Below are positions 17,720 through 26,909 of a stretch of DNA of 64,000 nt, piece after piece (the first letter of the stretch is position 1; the number at the start of each line of letters is the position of its first letter). The position numbers and the translations under genes were made by a program. The stretch covers positions 10,284 to 74,283 of the forward strand of contig SIBR01000015.1 of assembly GCA_009695065.1 (NCBI GenBank), in the 5' to 3' direction. The DNA is from Opitutus sp. (GTDB lineage: Bacteria > Verrucomicrobiota > Verrucomicrobiae > Opitutales > Opitutaceae). Under the pieces are notes generated by a model. That model saw only the letters and a program-made list of their open reading frames with translations. It made no database searches and was not told where the DNA came from.

Positions 17720-18430
17720 TCAGGGTCCGGATCCGACCTGCTCGAAAGCGTCCAGCGGGAGTTCCCGCCATTGGCCCGGTGGCAGGTCGCCGAGTTCCAG
17801 CGAGCCAAAGCGCGTGCGATGTAGAGAGAGCACGGTCAGGCCGGCGGCGGCGAACATGCGGCGGACTTGGTGGTAGCGGCCCTCGATCAGCGTCAGGTCG
17901 GCTTCGCGCGGGGAAAGGATCGTAAGCTCCGCCGGCGCGCAGGGCTTTTCCTCGCCCTCAAGTTGCAGGGTGCCGCTCGCGAATCGCCCCGCGAGGTTCG
18001 GCGGGATTTCGTGATCGAGGGTGGCGCGATAGACTTTCGGCACCTTGTGCTTCGGCGAGGTCAGCCGGTGCACGAGGGCCGATTGATCCGTCAACAGCAA
18101 CAGCCCGCTGGTTTCCTTGTCGAGCCGGCCGATGCTGGTGACCGTCGGATTCCGCCGCCGCCAACGCTCCGGCAGCTGGGTGTAAATGCTCGGTCCTTCG
18201 CTTCCGTCGTGCGAACAAACGAGGCCGAGCGGCTTATGCAGGAGCAACAGCAGGCCGGCGGGGTGGTCGAGCGGCTCGCCGTCCACGCGTACGTCGGCCG
18301 CTGCAACCTTCTGCGCGACATCGCCGGCGGGCTCGCCCCGGACCGCGACGCAGCCGGCTGCTACCCAGTCGCGGGCTTCGCGGCGCGAGCAGTAGCCGAG
18401 ATTGGAAAGAAGTTGGTCGAGGCGGCGCAC
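17720..18430 (-). CDS. Pseudouridine synthase, RsuA family (16S rRNA type)
   Basis: A 236-residue enzyme if started at GTG 18430, matching the usual length of about 230. An N-terminal S4 RNA-binding domain (RRLDQLLSNLGYCSRREAR, residues 2-20) precedes the catalytic domain with LHKPLGLVCSHDG, the active-site Asp104 in SIGRLDKETSGLLL, and the late EGRYHQVRRMFAAAG motif shared by RsuA/RluB/E/F. RsuA itself makes pseudouridine 516 in 16S rRNA; assignment to this exact site is likely but not proven. A longer frame back to 18568 adds 46 non-conserved residues and would shrink the gap to the divergent esterase gene at 18587. It probably shares a transcript with the YhbY-like gene. Confidence 0.88.
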   Translation of the reverse strand: MRRLDQLLSNLGYCSRREARDWVAAGCVAVRGEPAGDVAQKVAAADVRVDGEPLDHPAGLLLLLHKPLGLVCSHDGSEGPSIYTQLPERWRRRNPTVTSIGRLDKETSGLLLLTDQSALVHRLTSPKHKVPKVYRATLDHEIPPNLAGRFASGTLQLEGEEKPCAPAELTILSPREADLTLIEGRYHQVRRMFAAAGLTVLSLHRTRFGSLELGDLPPGQWRELPLDAFEQVGSGP

Positions 18431-18586
18431 GGATCGAGGAATTCGCGGCAAAGAGGGGCAAAAATGCAGGAAAAGGAAAGCCTCGCCTGCGCCGGACCCC
18501 GTCTCGCGGCGCAAAATAAGCGGGGTGCGGGCCGAATATTTTTGCGCCGGATGCTCCTTTCCCGCCATTCGAGACGTAACACCTCC

Positions 18587-19720
18587 ATGCTTCGTTGGTA
18601 TTTATTTGCCGCCGCCCTTGTGGTCGTGGCGTTCAGCTTCCTCACTGTGGTCAAGTCGCCCGACTGGTCGCAGTGGCGCTTTGCGGTGCTGGCGGGCGAG
18701 TATGGACACTGGTTCGCGCTGGGGGTCCTGGCTCTCGTCGGGCTCGCCGGAAATTTCAGTCGCCCGCCCACCGTCCCGGTGGTGGCGGCCATGCTGTTGG
18801 GCCTGGTGGCGGTGATACTCTTTTTAAAACCTTCGCTCAATGCGTGGCGCGTGGCGCGGACGCTGCCTGCCGCGCTCGAACGCGCCTTCGGCCGGGTGGA
18901 GGTCGGCCGTCGCCCCTTTTCACCCGCTGCCTTGTTCGGCTTCGCGCCCCAGCCGGTCCCCGTGCAAACGCTCTCGTTTTCCGGCGAACTCGCGCTCGAT
19001 TTCTACCGCGCGGTGCGAACTGACGGCGCCCTCTCGCCCTGTGTCATCGTCGTGCATGGCGGTGGCTGGGACAGCGGTGATCGCGCGCAGATTGCGCATT
19101 TCAACGACTGGCTGGCGCGGCGCGGCTATGCGGTGGCGGCGATTTCGTACCGGCTCGCGCCAAAATCCATCTGGCCGGCACAGCGCGACGATTTGCTGGC
19201 GGCCATCGCGGCCGTCAAGGCACAGGCGGGCCGGCTGGGCGTCGATCCGGCGCGCCTCGTTTTGCTCGGACGCTCGGCGGGTGGACAGATCGTGGAGGCG
19301 GTGGGTTATGCCGTACACGATCCGGCCATTCGTGGTCTTGTCGGACTGTATGCGCCGTCCGATCTGCATTTCGGCTACGCGCATGCCCGCGAGGACGATG
19401 CGATCAAATCTCCCACGCTCATGCGGCGTTATCTCGGCGGTCCTCCCGCGGCGGCGCGGGCGGCCTACGACAGCGCGAGCGCGCTGCAACACGTGACTGC
19501 CGCCGCTCCGCCGACGCTCTTGTTGCATGGCGAGAACGACACCCTGGTGTGGCACCGGCACAGCGAGCGGCTCGACGGTAAACTGGCGGAGAAGGGCGTG
19601 CCGCGCGCCTTCGTCTCGCTGCCTTGGGCGACGCACGCCTTCGACTACAACCTCAACGGGCCGGGTGGCCAGATCACGACCTACGCCATGGAGTGGTTTC
19701 TCGCCGCCGTGACGCGTTGA
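18587..19720 (+). CDS. Membrane-anchored alpha/beta hydrolase (esterase/BD-FAE type)
   Basis: A 377-residue protein. Three N-terminal hydrophobic helices (about residues 3-21, 42-56, 62-80) anchor an alpha/beta-hydrolase domain facing the periplasm or cytoplasm. The oxyanion-hole HGGGW is at 157-161, the SYRLAPKSIWPAQ segment is typical of the hormone-sensitive-lipase/BD-FAE group, and the nucleophile Ser230 is in LLGRSAGGQ. The acid lies in LLHGENDTLVW and the histidine in WATHAFDYNLNGPGG. It probably cleaves carboxylic esters, for example acetyl groups on glycans. ATG 18587 is chosen because it opens directly on the first helix. It is divergent from the pseudouridine synthase and is followed by the REPIN-like element. 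Confidence 0.87.
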   Translation: MLRWYLFAAALVVVAFSFLTVVKSPDWSQWRFAVLAGEYGHWFALGVLALVGLAGNFSRPPTVPVVAAMLLGLVAVILFLKPSLNAWRVARTLPAALERAFGRVEVGRRPFSPAALFGFAPQPVPVQTLSFSGELALDFYRAVRTDGALSPCVIVVHGGGWDSGDRAQIAHFNDWLARRGYAVAAISYRLAPKSIWPAQRDDLLAAIAAVKAQAGRLGVDPARLVLLGRSAGGQIVEAVGYAVHDPAIRGLVGLYAPSDLHFGYAHAREDDAIKSPTLMRRYLGGPPAAARAAYDSASALQHVTAAAPPTLLLHGENDTLVWHRHSERLDGKLAEKGVPRAFVSLPWATHAFDYNLNGPGGQITTYAMEWFLAAVTR

Positions 19721-19864
19721 TGCTTCCGCCGTAGATTCCGAAACTTGGTTCGAGAGCTCAATGGTTTCGTGGCGCTGAGTTCAGGGATGGGTGTGAGCCC
19801 TGCTCCCTGCGCTCACCAGACGGTATGAAAGCCCGGCGGTAATTCAGTTGGGCGAAAGGCCTGG

Positions 19865-19938
19865 CTGTAGGAGCGGCTTCATGCCGCGATTTCCAGAAGG
19901 GAACGCGATTTTTTCGCGACATAAAATCGCTCCTACAG
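19865..19938. repeat. REPIN-like pair of inverted REP palindromes
   Basis: Two copies of a REP-like motif face each other. Each begins CTGTAGGAGCG (19865-19875 on plus; the mirror CGCTCCTACAG is at 19928-19938). Each copy has its own small hairpin (GCGGC/GCCGC in the left, GCGAT/GTCGC in the right), and the outer 11-bp arms match perfectly. This is the layout of REPINs mobilised by RAYT transposases. No RAYT gene is in the window. Confidence 0.75.
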
Positions 19939-19983
19939 TTCGATCCGAGCGTCGCAGCTGGTTTTCCTACCCAGCCTGTCAGG

Positions 19984-20007
19984 CTTTGGGCCACATCTGG
20001 CCCAAAG
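19984..20007. other. Perfect hairpin near the 3' end of the DUF1501 gene
   Basis: A 10-bp perfect stem, CTTTGGGCCA (19984-19993) and TGGCCCAAAG (19998-20007), with loop CATC lies 27 bases beyond the DUF1501 stop. No U-run follows on either strand. It may stabilise RNA 3' ends or act as a weak terminator between convergent transcripts. Confidence 0.5.
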
Positions 20008-20033
20008 CGCGTGGCCTGAATGGCTCCGCGCCG

Positions 20034-21482
20034 CTACGTGAAGAGCTTGTGGACGACGTTTCCGCTCACGTCGGTGAGGCGAAAATCGCGGCCTTGGAAG
20101 CGATACGTCAGCCGTGTATGGTCAAAGCCGAAGAGGTGGAGGATCGAGGCGTGCAGGTCGTGCACGTGCACCGGGTCCTTCGCGACGTTCCACGCAATAT
20201 CGTCGGTCTCGCCGATCACTTGGCCGCCTCTGATGCCGCCGCCGGCGAGCCACAGGCTGAAGGCATTGGGGTGATGGTCGCGGCCGGTGACGGTCTTGGC
20301 TCCGGGACGGTTTTCGCCGAGGGCGGTGCGGCCGAACTCCGACCCGCAGATCACCAGAGTGTCATCGAGCAGTCCGCGTTGCTTGAGATCCTTGACGAGC
20401 GCGGCGATCGGCTGGTCGGCCATCGCGCAGTTGTGCGGCAGCTGGGTGTTGATGCGACTGTGGTGATCCCACGAGGCGTGAATCACCTGCACCACACGCA
20501 CGCCGCGCTCGACGAGGCGGCGGGCCATCAGGCAATTGCGGGCAAACGTCCCGAACAAGCCGGTGCCGCCGAGATTCTCCCCTTCGATCGTCGGCTCCGG
20601 GCGGTCGAGTCCGTACATGTCGAGCGTGGCTTTCGATTCGCCGGAGAGGTCCATTAGTTCCGGCGCGGCGCTTTGCATGCGGAAGGCCAGTTCGTAGGCC
20701 GCGATGCGGCTGTTGATTTCGGGGTCGCGGACCTCGGCATTGCGCAGGGCGTTGAGTTGAGCGACGCCCTCGATGCTCCGCTGCTGCATGGCGGCGGTGA
20801 TGCTCGCGGGATTATCCAGGTTGAGCACGGGGGTGCCGTCGTTGCGGAACATCACGCCGGAATATTTCGACGGGAGAAATCCGCTCGACCAGCTGGCCGA
20901 GCCTCCGGGCACGCCGCGGCCGACACAAATGAGCACGACGAATTCCGGCAGATTTTTCGACGTGCTGCCCAGGCCGTAGCTCAGCCACGAGCCCATGCTC
21001 GGTCGGCCGGAAATGGCCGAGCCGGTGTTCATCAACAACTGACCGGGCACATGATTGAACTGGTCCGTGTGCATCGAGCGGACGAGACAGATATCGTCGG
21101 CGATGGAACCGATGTGCGGGATGAGGTCGGACAGTTCCATGCCGCACTGGCCGTTCGGCTTGAAGGTGCGCGGCGTGCCCATGATGCGCGCCGATTCCTT
21201 CGCGAGGAAGGCGAAGCGCATGTTCTTCGTCATCGACTCGGGCAGCGCCTGGCCGTCGAGCTGGTTGAGCATCGGCTTGGGATCGTAAAGATCCATCTGG
21301 CTCGGGCCGCCCTCGAGGTAGATATAGATGCAATTTTTGGCCCGGGGCTGGTGGTGAGTCCGAGCGGCGCCGCCCGTCGCGGGCGTCGCGCCGAGCAGGC
21401 CGTCGCCCTGCAGCAATTGGGACAGCGCGAGGCCGCCAATGCCGCCGCAGGTCTGCATGAGAAATTTTCGCCGGCTGAACAT
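20034..21482 (-). CDS. DUF1501 domain protein (Tat-exported, sulfatase-like fold)
   Basis: A 482-residue DUF1501 protein starting at ATG 21482. A twin-arginine signal SRRKFLMQTCGGIGGLA (residues 3-19) targets it for folded export. Typical DUF1501 blocks follow: CIYIYLEGGPSQMDLYDPKP, the long central VRSMHTDQFNHVPGQLLMNTG, GRPSMGSWLSYGLGS, and near the end GSEFGRTALGENRPGAKTVTGRDHHPNAFS. DUF1501 proteins are related to the alkaline-phosphatase/sulfatase superfamily, but their reaction is unknown. It lies 12 bases downstream of the PSD1/cytochrome gene on the same strand. This coupling recurs throughout Planctomycetes and Verrucomicrobiota and suggests one functional unit, probably in glycan or sulfated-polymer metabolism. 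Confidence 0.92.
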   Translation of the reverse strand: MFSRRKFLMQTCGGIGGLALSQLLQGDGLLGATPATGGAARTHHQPRAKNCIYIYLEGGPSQMDLYDPKPMLNQLDGQALPESMTKNMRFAFLAKESARIMGTPRTFKPNGQCGMELSDLIPHIGSIADDICLVRSMHTDQFNHVPGQLLMNTGSAISGRPSMGSWLSYGLGSTSKNLPEFVVLICVGRGVPGGSASWSSGFLPSKYSGVMFRNDGTPVLNLDNPASITAAMQQRSIEGVAQLNALRNAEVRDPEINSRIAAYELAFRMQSAAPELMDLSGESKATLDMYGLDRPEPTIEGENLGGTGLFGTFARNCLMARRLVERGVRVVQVIHASWDHHSRINTQLPHNCAMADQPIAALVKDLKQRGLLDDTLVICGSEFGRTALGENRPGAKTVTGRDHHPNAFSLWLAGGGIRGGQVIGETDDIAWNVAKDPVHVHDLHASILHLFGFDHTRLTYRFQGRDFRLTDVSGNVVHKLFT

Positions 21483-21494
21483 GGTTTTGCGGGG

Positions 21495-24488
21495 TTACTC
21501 GCGGGTGATGAATTCGTCGAGGTTCATGATGACGCGGGTCGCGGCCACCGTGGCCAGTCGGGCATCGCCGCCGGTGAGCTTCAGTTGGTCGTCGTAAAGC
21601 GAGCGCATCGCCAGCAGCTCCGCGGGCTTGGGCGGCCGGCTCATGCACTGTTCGAAACCCGCGTGCAGCCGGTGGTCGATGTCCCCCGGCAGGGCGGCGA
21701 GTTGTTCGCCCAGCTTCTCGCTGCATTCGAAGAAAACGGGATCGTTAAGCAGGGTCAGCGCCTGCAACGGCGAGTTGGAACGCTCCCGCTGTGTGCAGGC
21801 CACACTCGTGTCAGAGGCATCGAATGTCAGCAGCATCGGGTAGGGGACATTGCGCCGCAGATGAATGTAGAGCCCGCGGCGATATTGCTCGGCGCCCGGA
21901 GTCGCGGGCCAGGTCTTGTTGCGCCCGAACGCGGTGACGAACGCGGGCAGCGGCGGATAAATGCTCGGGCCGCCGATCTTGGGATTGAGCAGGCCGCTCT
22001 GCGCGAGAAACACGTCGCGCACCACCTCGGCCTCGAGCCGTTGCCGGCTCTGGCGGGCAAACAGCACGTTGAGCGGATCGCGGTCGGCCAGGTCGCTGCG
22101 GGTCGCGGAGGCCTGCCGGTAGGTCGCCGACGTCACCAGCAGGCGGATCAGCTGCTTGCGACTCCAGCCGAGACGGACGAATTCGGTGGCGAGGTAGTCG
22201 AGCAGTTCCGGATGCGAGGGCCGTTCGCCCTGGGCGCCAAAATTCTCCATCGTCGCGACGAGGCCCCGGCCGAAAAGGTTCTTCCAAATATGGTTCACGG
22301 TCACGCGGGCGGTCAGCGGATTGGCCGGGTCCACCAGCCAGCGCGCGAGATCGAGCCGGTCGGGCTTCTTTCCGCGCGGGTGGAAGGGGTGAAGCACCTC
22401 GAGGGTACCCGGCTCAACTTCGCCGCCCGGTTGCTGGTAGTCGCCGCGGATATGGATGTGGGTTTTGCGTTCGTTGAGCGCGAGGATGGGAGCGCTGGTC
22501 TTGGGAAAATCCGGTTTGCGGGCGAAGTGCGCGAGGATGGGTGCGAAAAGTTTTTTGCCCGTTTCGTCCCCATGCTGGGCGAAATACCGCGCGAGTTCCG
22601 CCACTTGGGCGGGACGGCGTTCTGCGGCCGGCAGATCGAGGGTGGCCATGATGGCATCTGGCATCGTGTCGGGCACGAGCGGTGCCGCCGTCGTGGTGGC
22701 GGCAAGCCGAAACCGGTTCATCAACCCGACCGTGCGGTGCTCCAGCTCGAAGAAGAGCTTGGAGTCGGCGGGAAGATCCTGCGGTTCCTTCAACTCGAAC
22801 ACGATGACATGGGATTGCGACGTCTGCGGTCCGACGCTCCAGCCGGTGCTTTTGTCGCCATCGATCGTGTTGGCGGCGGGTCCGCTCTTGGCGGCAGAGT
22901 CGGCCCGGGCGGCGGCGAGTTCGAGTTTCCGTTGCGCTCCGCCGGCGGGTTGCGCCATCACGGAAAATTCCGCCAGCGCGAAATCCCCGGCTTTGCTGCG
23001 CCCCACGTTTCGGCCCGGTTCGGCGAGGGCCTCGAGGCGGAAGCCGGTGATCCCTTTCAAATTTACCACGGCTTCGACGATGAAGCGGGATTTGATCGGA
23101 TCGCTGACGGCGGGAGAAATGGCATGGTCCTCGCCGGCGGTGAGGGTGTGTTCCTCGTCTTCCGTGGCGACCGTGATCGTGGTCGGTTGCAGCACAGTCC
23201 AGCGGGCCACCGGCAGTTTTAGGGTGCGTTCCCACTCCGGGAGTTTCGTGTCCAGAATGGTTGCGAGATAGGCGTCGAGCGGCGCATCCAGTTTCGTGCG
23301 TTCGCTTTCCCACGCGGCCAGCTTGCGGTTGTAGTCGGCCAGCTCGTCGGGCCGGGGCGCGGGCAGATCCCGTTCCGCCGTGCTGTTGAAGAAGGCGTAG
23401 AGCTGGTAGAATTCCCGCTGGGTGATCTGGTCGTACTTGTGGGTGTGGCATTCCGCACAGCCGACGGTCAGTCCCAGCCATACGGCGCCCGTGGTCGCGG
23501 TGCGATCGACGGCGGCCTTGCACCGGTCGAGTTCGAGGTCCGCTCCCGCCTCGTCGTTTTTGAGCGAGTTGCGGTGAAAACCGGTGGCGATTTTTTGTTC
23601 CTGGGTCGCGTTGGGCAGCAGGTCGCCCGCGAGTTGCTCGACCGTGAATCGATCGAAGGGCTCGTCGCGGTTGATGGCGTCGATGACCCAGTCGCGGTAA
23701 AGGTAGGCGTAGGGCCGAAGGGTGTCGTTAAGATAGCCGCCGCTGTCGGCGTAGCGTGCGAGGTCGAGCCAGTAGCGGCCCCAGCGTTCGCCGAAATGCG
23801 GCGATGCCAGCAGCGTGTCGACCAGCCGCTCGTAGGCGTCGCTGCGCCGGTCGTCGACAAACGCCTGCACCACCTTCGGGTCGGGGGGCAGGCCGAGCAG
23901 GTCGAGGTTGAGCCGGCGAATGAGGGTCCGGCGATCGGCTCCCGGCGACGGCTTGATTCCCTCCGGCTCCAGCCGGGCGAGGATGAAACGGTCGATCGCG
24001 TTGCGGGCCACCAGCGATGGGTCGCGCACGATCGGAACCGCCGGTCGCCGCGGAGCCTCGTAGGCCCAGTGTTTGCCCCACGGGGCGCCCTCCGCCACCC
24101 ACCGCTTGAGCAGATCGATCTGCGCGACCGTGAGCTTTTTTTTCGAATCCAGCGGCGGCATCGCCTCGTCCTCGTCCCGGGAGGTGATGCGGAAGATGAG
24201 TTCGCTTTCCTCCGGTTTGCCCGGAGTCACGACGGTAATCCCTTCGCGCTCCCGGAGTATGCCCTCGTGCGTGTCGAGCCGGAGTTTGGCTTCCCGTTTG
24301 CCGTCGTCCGGCCCGTGACAGCTAAAGCAATTTTGCGAGAGGATCGGCAGGATATCGCGGCTGAAATCGATGGTGGTGGACGGCGCCGCGTTGCCCTGGC
24401 TCACGATCGTACCCAGCGCGAGCACAAGGATGCCGGCCAGCGGGTTGGCGGCGGGGAGCGCCAGGACGAAACGGGCGGCAAGTGACAT
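21495..24488 (-). CDS. PSD1/planctomycete cytochrome C domain protein (DUF1549-DUF1553)
   Basis: A 997-residue exported protein. A signal sequence (hydrophobic to about residue 33) precedes a PSCyt1 cytochrome-like domain with a single heme site CFSCH (residues 54-58) and a second block VTPGKPEESELIFRITS...DEAMPP. DUF1549 follows from about residue 130 (WAYEAPRRPAVP, NAIDRFILARLE, RWGRYWLDLARYADSGGY). A carbohydrate-binding-like insert occupies the middle (about 440-620). DUF1553 makes up the C-terminal third (LARWLVDPANPLTARVTVNHIW, GRGLVATMENFGAQGERPSHPELLDYLATEF, ends ALTLLNDPVFFECSE). The biochemical role is unknown. It is the upstream partner of the DUF1501 gene (12-base gap). Confidence 0.92.
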   Translation of the reverse strand: MSLAARFVLALPAANPLAGILVLALGTIVSQGNAAPSTTIDFSRDILPILSQNCFSCHGPDDGKREAKLRLDTHEGILREREGITVVTPGKPEESELIFRITSRDEDEAMPPLDSKKKLTVAQIDLLKRWVAEGAPWGKHWAYEAPRRPAVPIVRDPSLVARNAIDRFILARLEPEGIKPSPGADRRTLIRRLNLDLLGLPPDPKVVQAFVDDRRSDAYERLVDTLLASPHFGERWGRYWLDLARYADSGGYLNDTLRPYAYLYRDWVIDAINRDEPFDRFTVEQLAGDLLPNATQEQKIATGFHRNSLKNDEAGADLELDRCKAAVDRTATTGAVWLGLTVGCAECHTHKYDQITQREFYQLYAFFNSTAERDLPAPRPDELADYNRKLAAWESERTKLDAPLDAYLATILDTKLPEWERTLKLPVARWTVLQPTTITVATEDEEHTLTAGEDHAISPAVSDPIKSRFIVEAVVNLKGITGFRLEALAEPGRNVGRSKAGDFALAEFSVMAQPAGGAQRKLELAAARADSAAKSGPAANTIDGDKSTGWSVGPQTSQSHVIVFELKEPQDLPADSKLFFELEHRTVGLMNRFRLAATTTAAPLVPDTMPDAIMATLDLPAAERRPAQVAELARYFAQHGDETGKKLFAPILAHFARKPDFPKTSAPILALNERKTHIHIRGDYQQPGGEVEPGTLEVLHPFHPRGKKPDRLDLARWLVDPANPLTARVTVNHIWKNLFGRGLVATMENFGAQGERPSHPELLDYLATEFVRLGWSRKQLIRLLVTSATYRQASATRSDLADRDPLNVLFARQSRQRLEAEVVRDVFLAQSGLLNPKIGGPSIYPPLPAFVTAFGRNKTWPATPGAEQYRRGLYIHLRRNVPYPMLLTFDASDTSVACTQRERSNSPLQALTLLNDPVFFECSEKLGEQLAALPGDIDHRLHAGFEQCMSRPPKPAELLAMRSLYDDQLKLTGGDARLATVAATRVIMNLDEFITRE

Positions 24489-24680
24489 CAGGGTAATCGG
24501 GGGAGCACGGCGGGGCAGAAATTATTTCAACGGGAGAAGATGCCTGTTGCGACTTTTTCCCGCTGAAATTTTGCCCAGAGCTGGGCGGATTACACCGCTG
24601 CGCGCCGTGGTTGACTCCGGTTGCTTTGCCATCCCGTCATCCTGCGCCGACACATCGAAAAAGACGTGCGCGGGATCCGT

Positions 24681-26063
24681 TCAGCCATTGAACGCCAGTT
24701 TGGCAGCGGCGCGGACCGCCACCAACTGGCAGGGCAGGCAGTAGGGCGTCACCTGACGGCCCGGTGGTAATCGCACCACTTCATAGGCGGTGAGGTGCTC
24801 TTCCGCTTGATGATAATAAATGTGGCCCCAGAGGCTCAGTTTGAAGTCATCGTAACGCCCTTTTTGCCAGAGACCCTCCAGCCAATGGAAGAGTGGCCAG
24901 TCATCGAGATTCGCCTTTCCGAGGCGGGTCATCCCGAGAAACTGTCCGCCGCTGGTGAGTCGGGCGCGGATGATGCGCTCGGACATCTCGGCGGGCAGAA
25001 CTCCGCTCGAAAGCAGTTCGATCCAATAGCGGTAGTTCGTATATTTCCCGATGCGGTTTTCCGTCACGAAACCCGCGGGCCGCTGGATCGAACCCGAATG
25101 CGGCAGCGAATCCTCGACGGTCGGCGGCAGCCACCAATCCGCAGGGTCGCGGGGCCAGCGGTCGCGGATTGCCGGCAGCAGCCTGGCCAGAAGTTGGTCG
25201 GCGTAATGGGGCAACTTGCCTCCGGCAGTCTCCGGATCGAGCACCGCCCAATCCCGGAGCCCGCGAATGACCCAGGCATTGTTGTGAAAATAAGTGGCCG
25301 GATCCTGCCGCGTGTCGTCCTCCGGCATGCCCTTCAGCAGCGCAACCGCTCCGCCTGCCAGCATTTGCGCCTCCAGATAGTCAACCAGGCTGCGGATGAT
25401 CGGCCGATGGATCGCGAGCCATTCGCGATTTCCACTGCGCTCCACCAACTGGCGGATCGTCGTGAGGAGCTGGCCGTATTCGGCGAGCGACGGACCCTGG
25501 AAAATGATGCTGCCGTCGCGAAAGACGAAACAGCGAAGCCAGTAGGCCATCAGCTCCTCCGCCCGCCGGAAGTTGCCCCAAAGGGAAAGGGCATCGACGG
25601 CGGAAATGATCACGGGCGGAAAACCGTCGCACTTGGCCCAGGCGTATTTGCCGATGCCGTATTTGGGGTGGTCGCGCTGGAACGTCACCTCGATGTGAGC
25701 GAGTCCCACGCGGACCACGCGCTCCAGCATCGGATGTTCGAAGCGGGCCTGGGCCGGCAGTTGCACACGGGCCGCGATCCGGCCGACCTCTCCGGGATCG
25801 AAGGCCGGCTCGTCGCGCAGTGGCGCGGCACACGCTTTGACCCGCTCCGGAAACCCCGGTCCCGTGCCACCCTTTAAAAGGATGGCACGGAAGGGATCGG
25901 TCAGGGACGACATCCATGATTCCTGCAGGTCGACTGTCGCTGCGGACTGATCGGCGGCTGCGCCCACGGACGAGAACGGCGCGGCTAGCGATCCGAGAGC
26001 GACGGCACCCCCCGCTTTAAGGAATCTGCGCCGATCAAGACCGTCGATTTTGGAATCGTGCAT
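24681..26063 (-). CDS. Tat-exported protein of unknown function (possible alpha/alpha-toroid fold)
   Basis: A 460-residue protein started at ATG 26063, which opens directly on a twin-arginine signal (DRRRFLKAGGAVALGSLAAP, about residues 9-28). The remainder is helical and aromatic-rich (YAWAKCDGFPPVIISAVDAL, MAYWLRCFVFRDGSIIF, YFHNNAWVIRGLRDWAVLD, YTNYRYWIELLSSGVLP). That texture resembles (alpha/alpha)-barrel glycoside-acting or amylo-glucosidase-like proteins, but I recognise no catalytic motif and assign no function. A start at 26162 would put about 33 unconserved residues before the Tat motif. It sits 192 bases upstream of the PSD1 gene on the same strand and could belong to that group. 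Confidence 0.8.
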   Translation of the reverse strand: MHDSKIDGLDRRRFLKAGGAVALGSLAAPFSSVGAAADQSAATVDLQESWMSSLTDPFRAILLKGGTGPGFPERVKACAAPLRDEPAFDPGEVGRIAARVQLPAQARFEHPMLERVVRVGLAHIEVTFQRDHPKYGIGKYAWAKCDGFPPVIISAVDALSLWGNFRRAEELMAYWLRCFVFRDGSIIFQGPSLAEYGQLLTTIRQLVERSGNREWLAIHRPIIRSLVDYLEAQMLAGGAVALLKGMPEDDTRQDPATYFHNNAWVIRGLRDWAVLDPETAGGKLPHYADQLLARLLPAIRDRWPRDPADWWLPPTVEDSLPHSGSIQRPAGFVTENRIGKYTNYRYWIELLSSGVLPAEMSERIIRARLTSGGQFLGMTRLGKANLDDWPLFHWLEGLWQKGRYDDFKLSLWGHIYYHQAEEHLTAYEVVRLPPGRQVTPYCLPCQLVAVRAAAKLAFNG

Positions 26064-26178
26064 GTGCGAAGGTTTCGAACCCACCAGCGTTGGAACGATC
26101 GAGGTCGACCACGGGCCCGAAGCTTTCCTTTGCAGGGTAATGTCCGGCGACACGATCCGCAATTTTCACCCGGGAACT

Positions 26179-26805
26179 TCAGGTGGCGGCCGGCCCGGCT
26201 CGCCGGCTTGCCCGTTGCTTGACGATCCGGGCCAGTTCTAGTCCGGCCAGCGGGACAAAGATCCAAAGCACCTGCACGGGGAAAATTTTCTGGGCCGCGG
26301 CTTGGTGATAGGCGCTTAGTCCGGCGGCCACATAAGCGAGGCGGTGAAGTTTCTTCCATCTTCGGCCGCCCAGCCGGCGCACGAGGACTTGCAGACTGGT
26401 GACGGCGAGCACGAGCAGGATCGTGAAGGCGATCATTCCGGTGACCAGAAAGGGCTTCTTCACGTCGCTCGCGAGGATCGCGAAGCCGTCTTCGTAAAGA
26501 AGGTGAGTGGCGAAATGGAGCGTCCCGTAAGCAAACGCGCTCACGCCGACGAGTCGCCGGTGGCGGTTGAGGGCGGCGGCGATTCCCGCCTTGGGAAACA
26601 GCACGCGCAACGGCGTGAAGCCGAGCACGACCGCGAGCAGCACGCACGCCATGAACCCGAGGTGGTGCAGAACGTACTTGAGCGGGTCCGCGAGCACGCC
26701 GGGATCCTGCCGGACAAAAATCGGCCACGCGGGCCACAGGCCCGGCAGGACAATCGCGGTCCACACGAAAAGCTTTGAGCGGAGGAGTTTTTCGAGCAGG
26801 ACCAC
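26179..26805 (-). CDS. msrQ: Heme-binding membrane subunit MsrQ of the periplasmic methionine-sulfoxide reductase
   Basis: A 208-residue inner-membrane protein of the YedZ/MsrQ (ferric-reductase-like) family with about six helices. Heme-ligand histidines are visible in KYVLHHLGFMACVLL, in FAYGTLHFATHLLYED and in WKKLHRLAYVAAGLSAYHQ. It passes electrons from the quinone pool or cytoplasmic flavin to MsrP in the periplasm. The start codon is GTG 26805. It lies 104 bases downstream of msrP on the same strand, the usual msrP-msrQ order. Length is typical (about 200). Confidence 0.92.
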   Translation of the reverse strand: MVLLEKLLRSKLFVWTAIVLPGLWPAWPIFVRQDPGVLADPLKYVLHHLGFMACVLLAVVLGFTPLRVLFPKAGIAAALNRHRRLVGVSAFAYGTLHFATHLLYEDGFAILASDVKKPFLVTGMIAFTILLVLAVTSLQVLVRRLGGRRWKKLHRLAYVAAGLSAYHQAAAQKIFPVQVLWIFVPLAGLELARIVKQRASRRAGPAAT

Positions 26806-26909
26806 CGGAAGAATTCTATGTGGAAATCACAAAATCAGGAATAAAAACGCACAACCTCCGAGGGCACGGGCGAACGAAGTGCCGATTTCTGACTTCCTGA
26901 TTTCTGCAT

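Noticed and set aside
20673..23222. Long plus-strand open frame antisense to the DUF1501 and PSD1 genes (849 codons)
   Set aside because: High GC keeps antisense frames open. The minus-strand proteins are well conserved and the plus-strand translation is Arg/Ala/Gly-rich with no family motifs.
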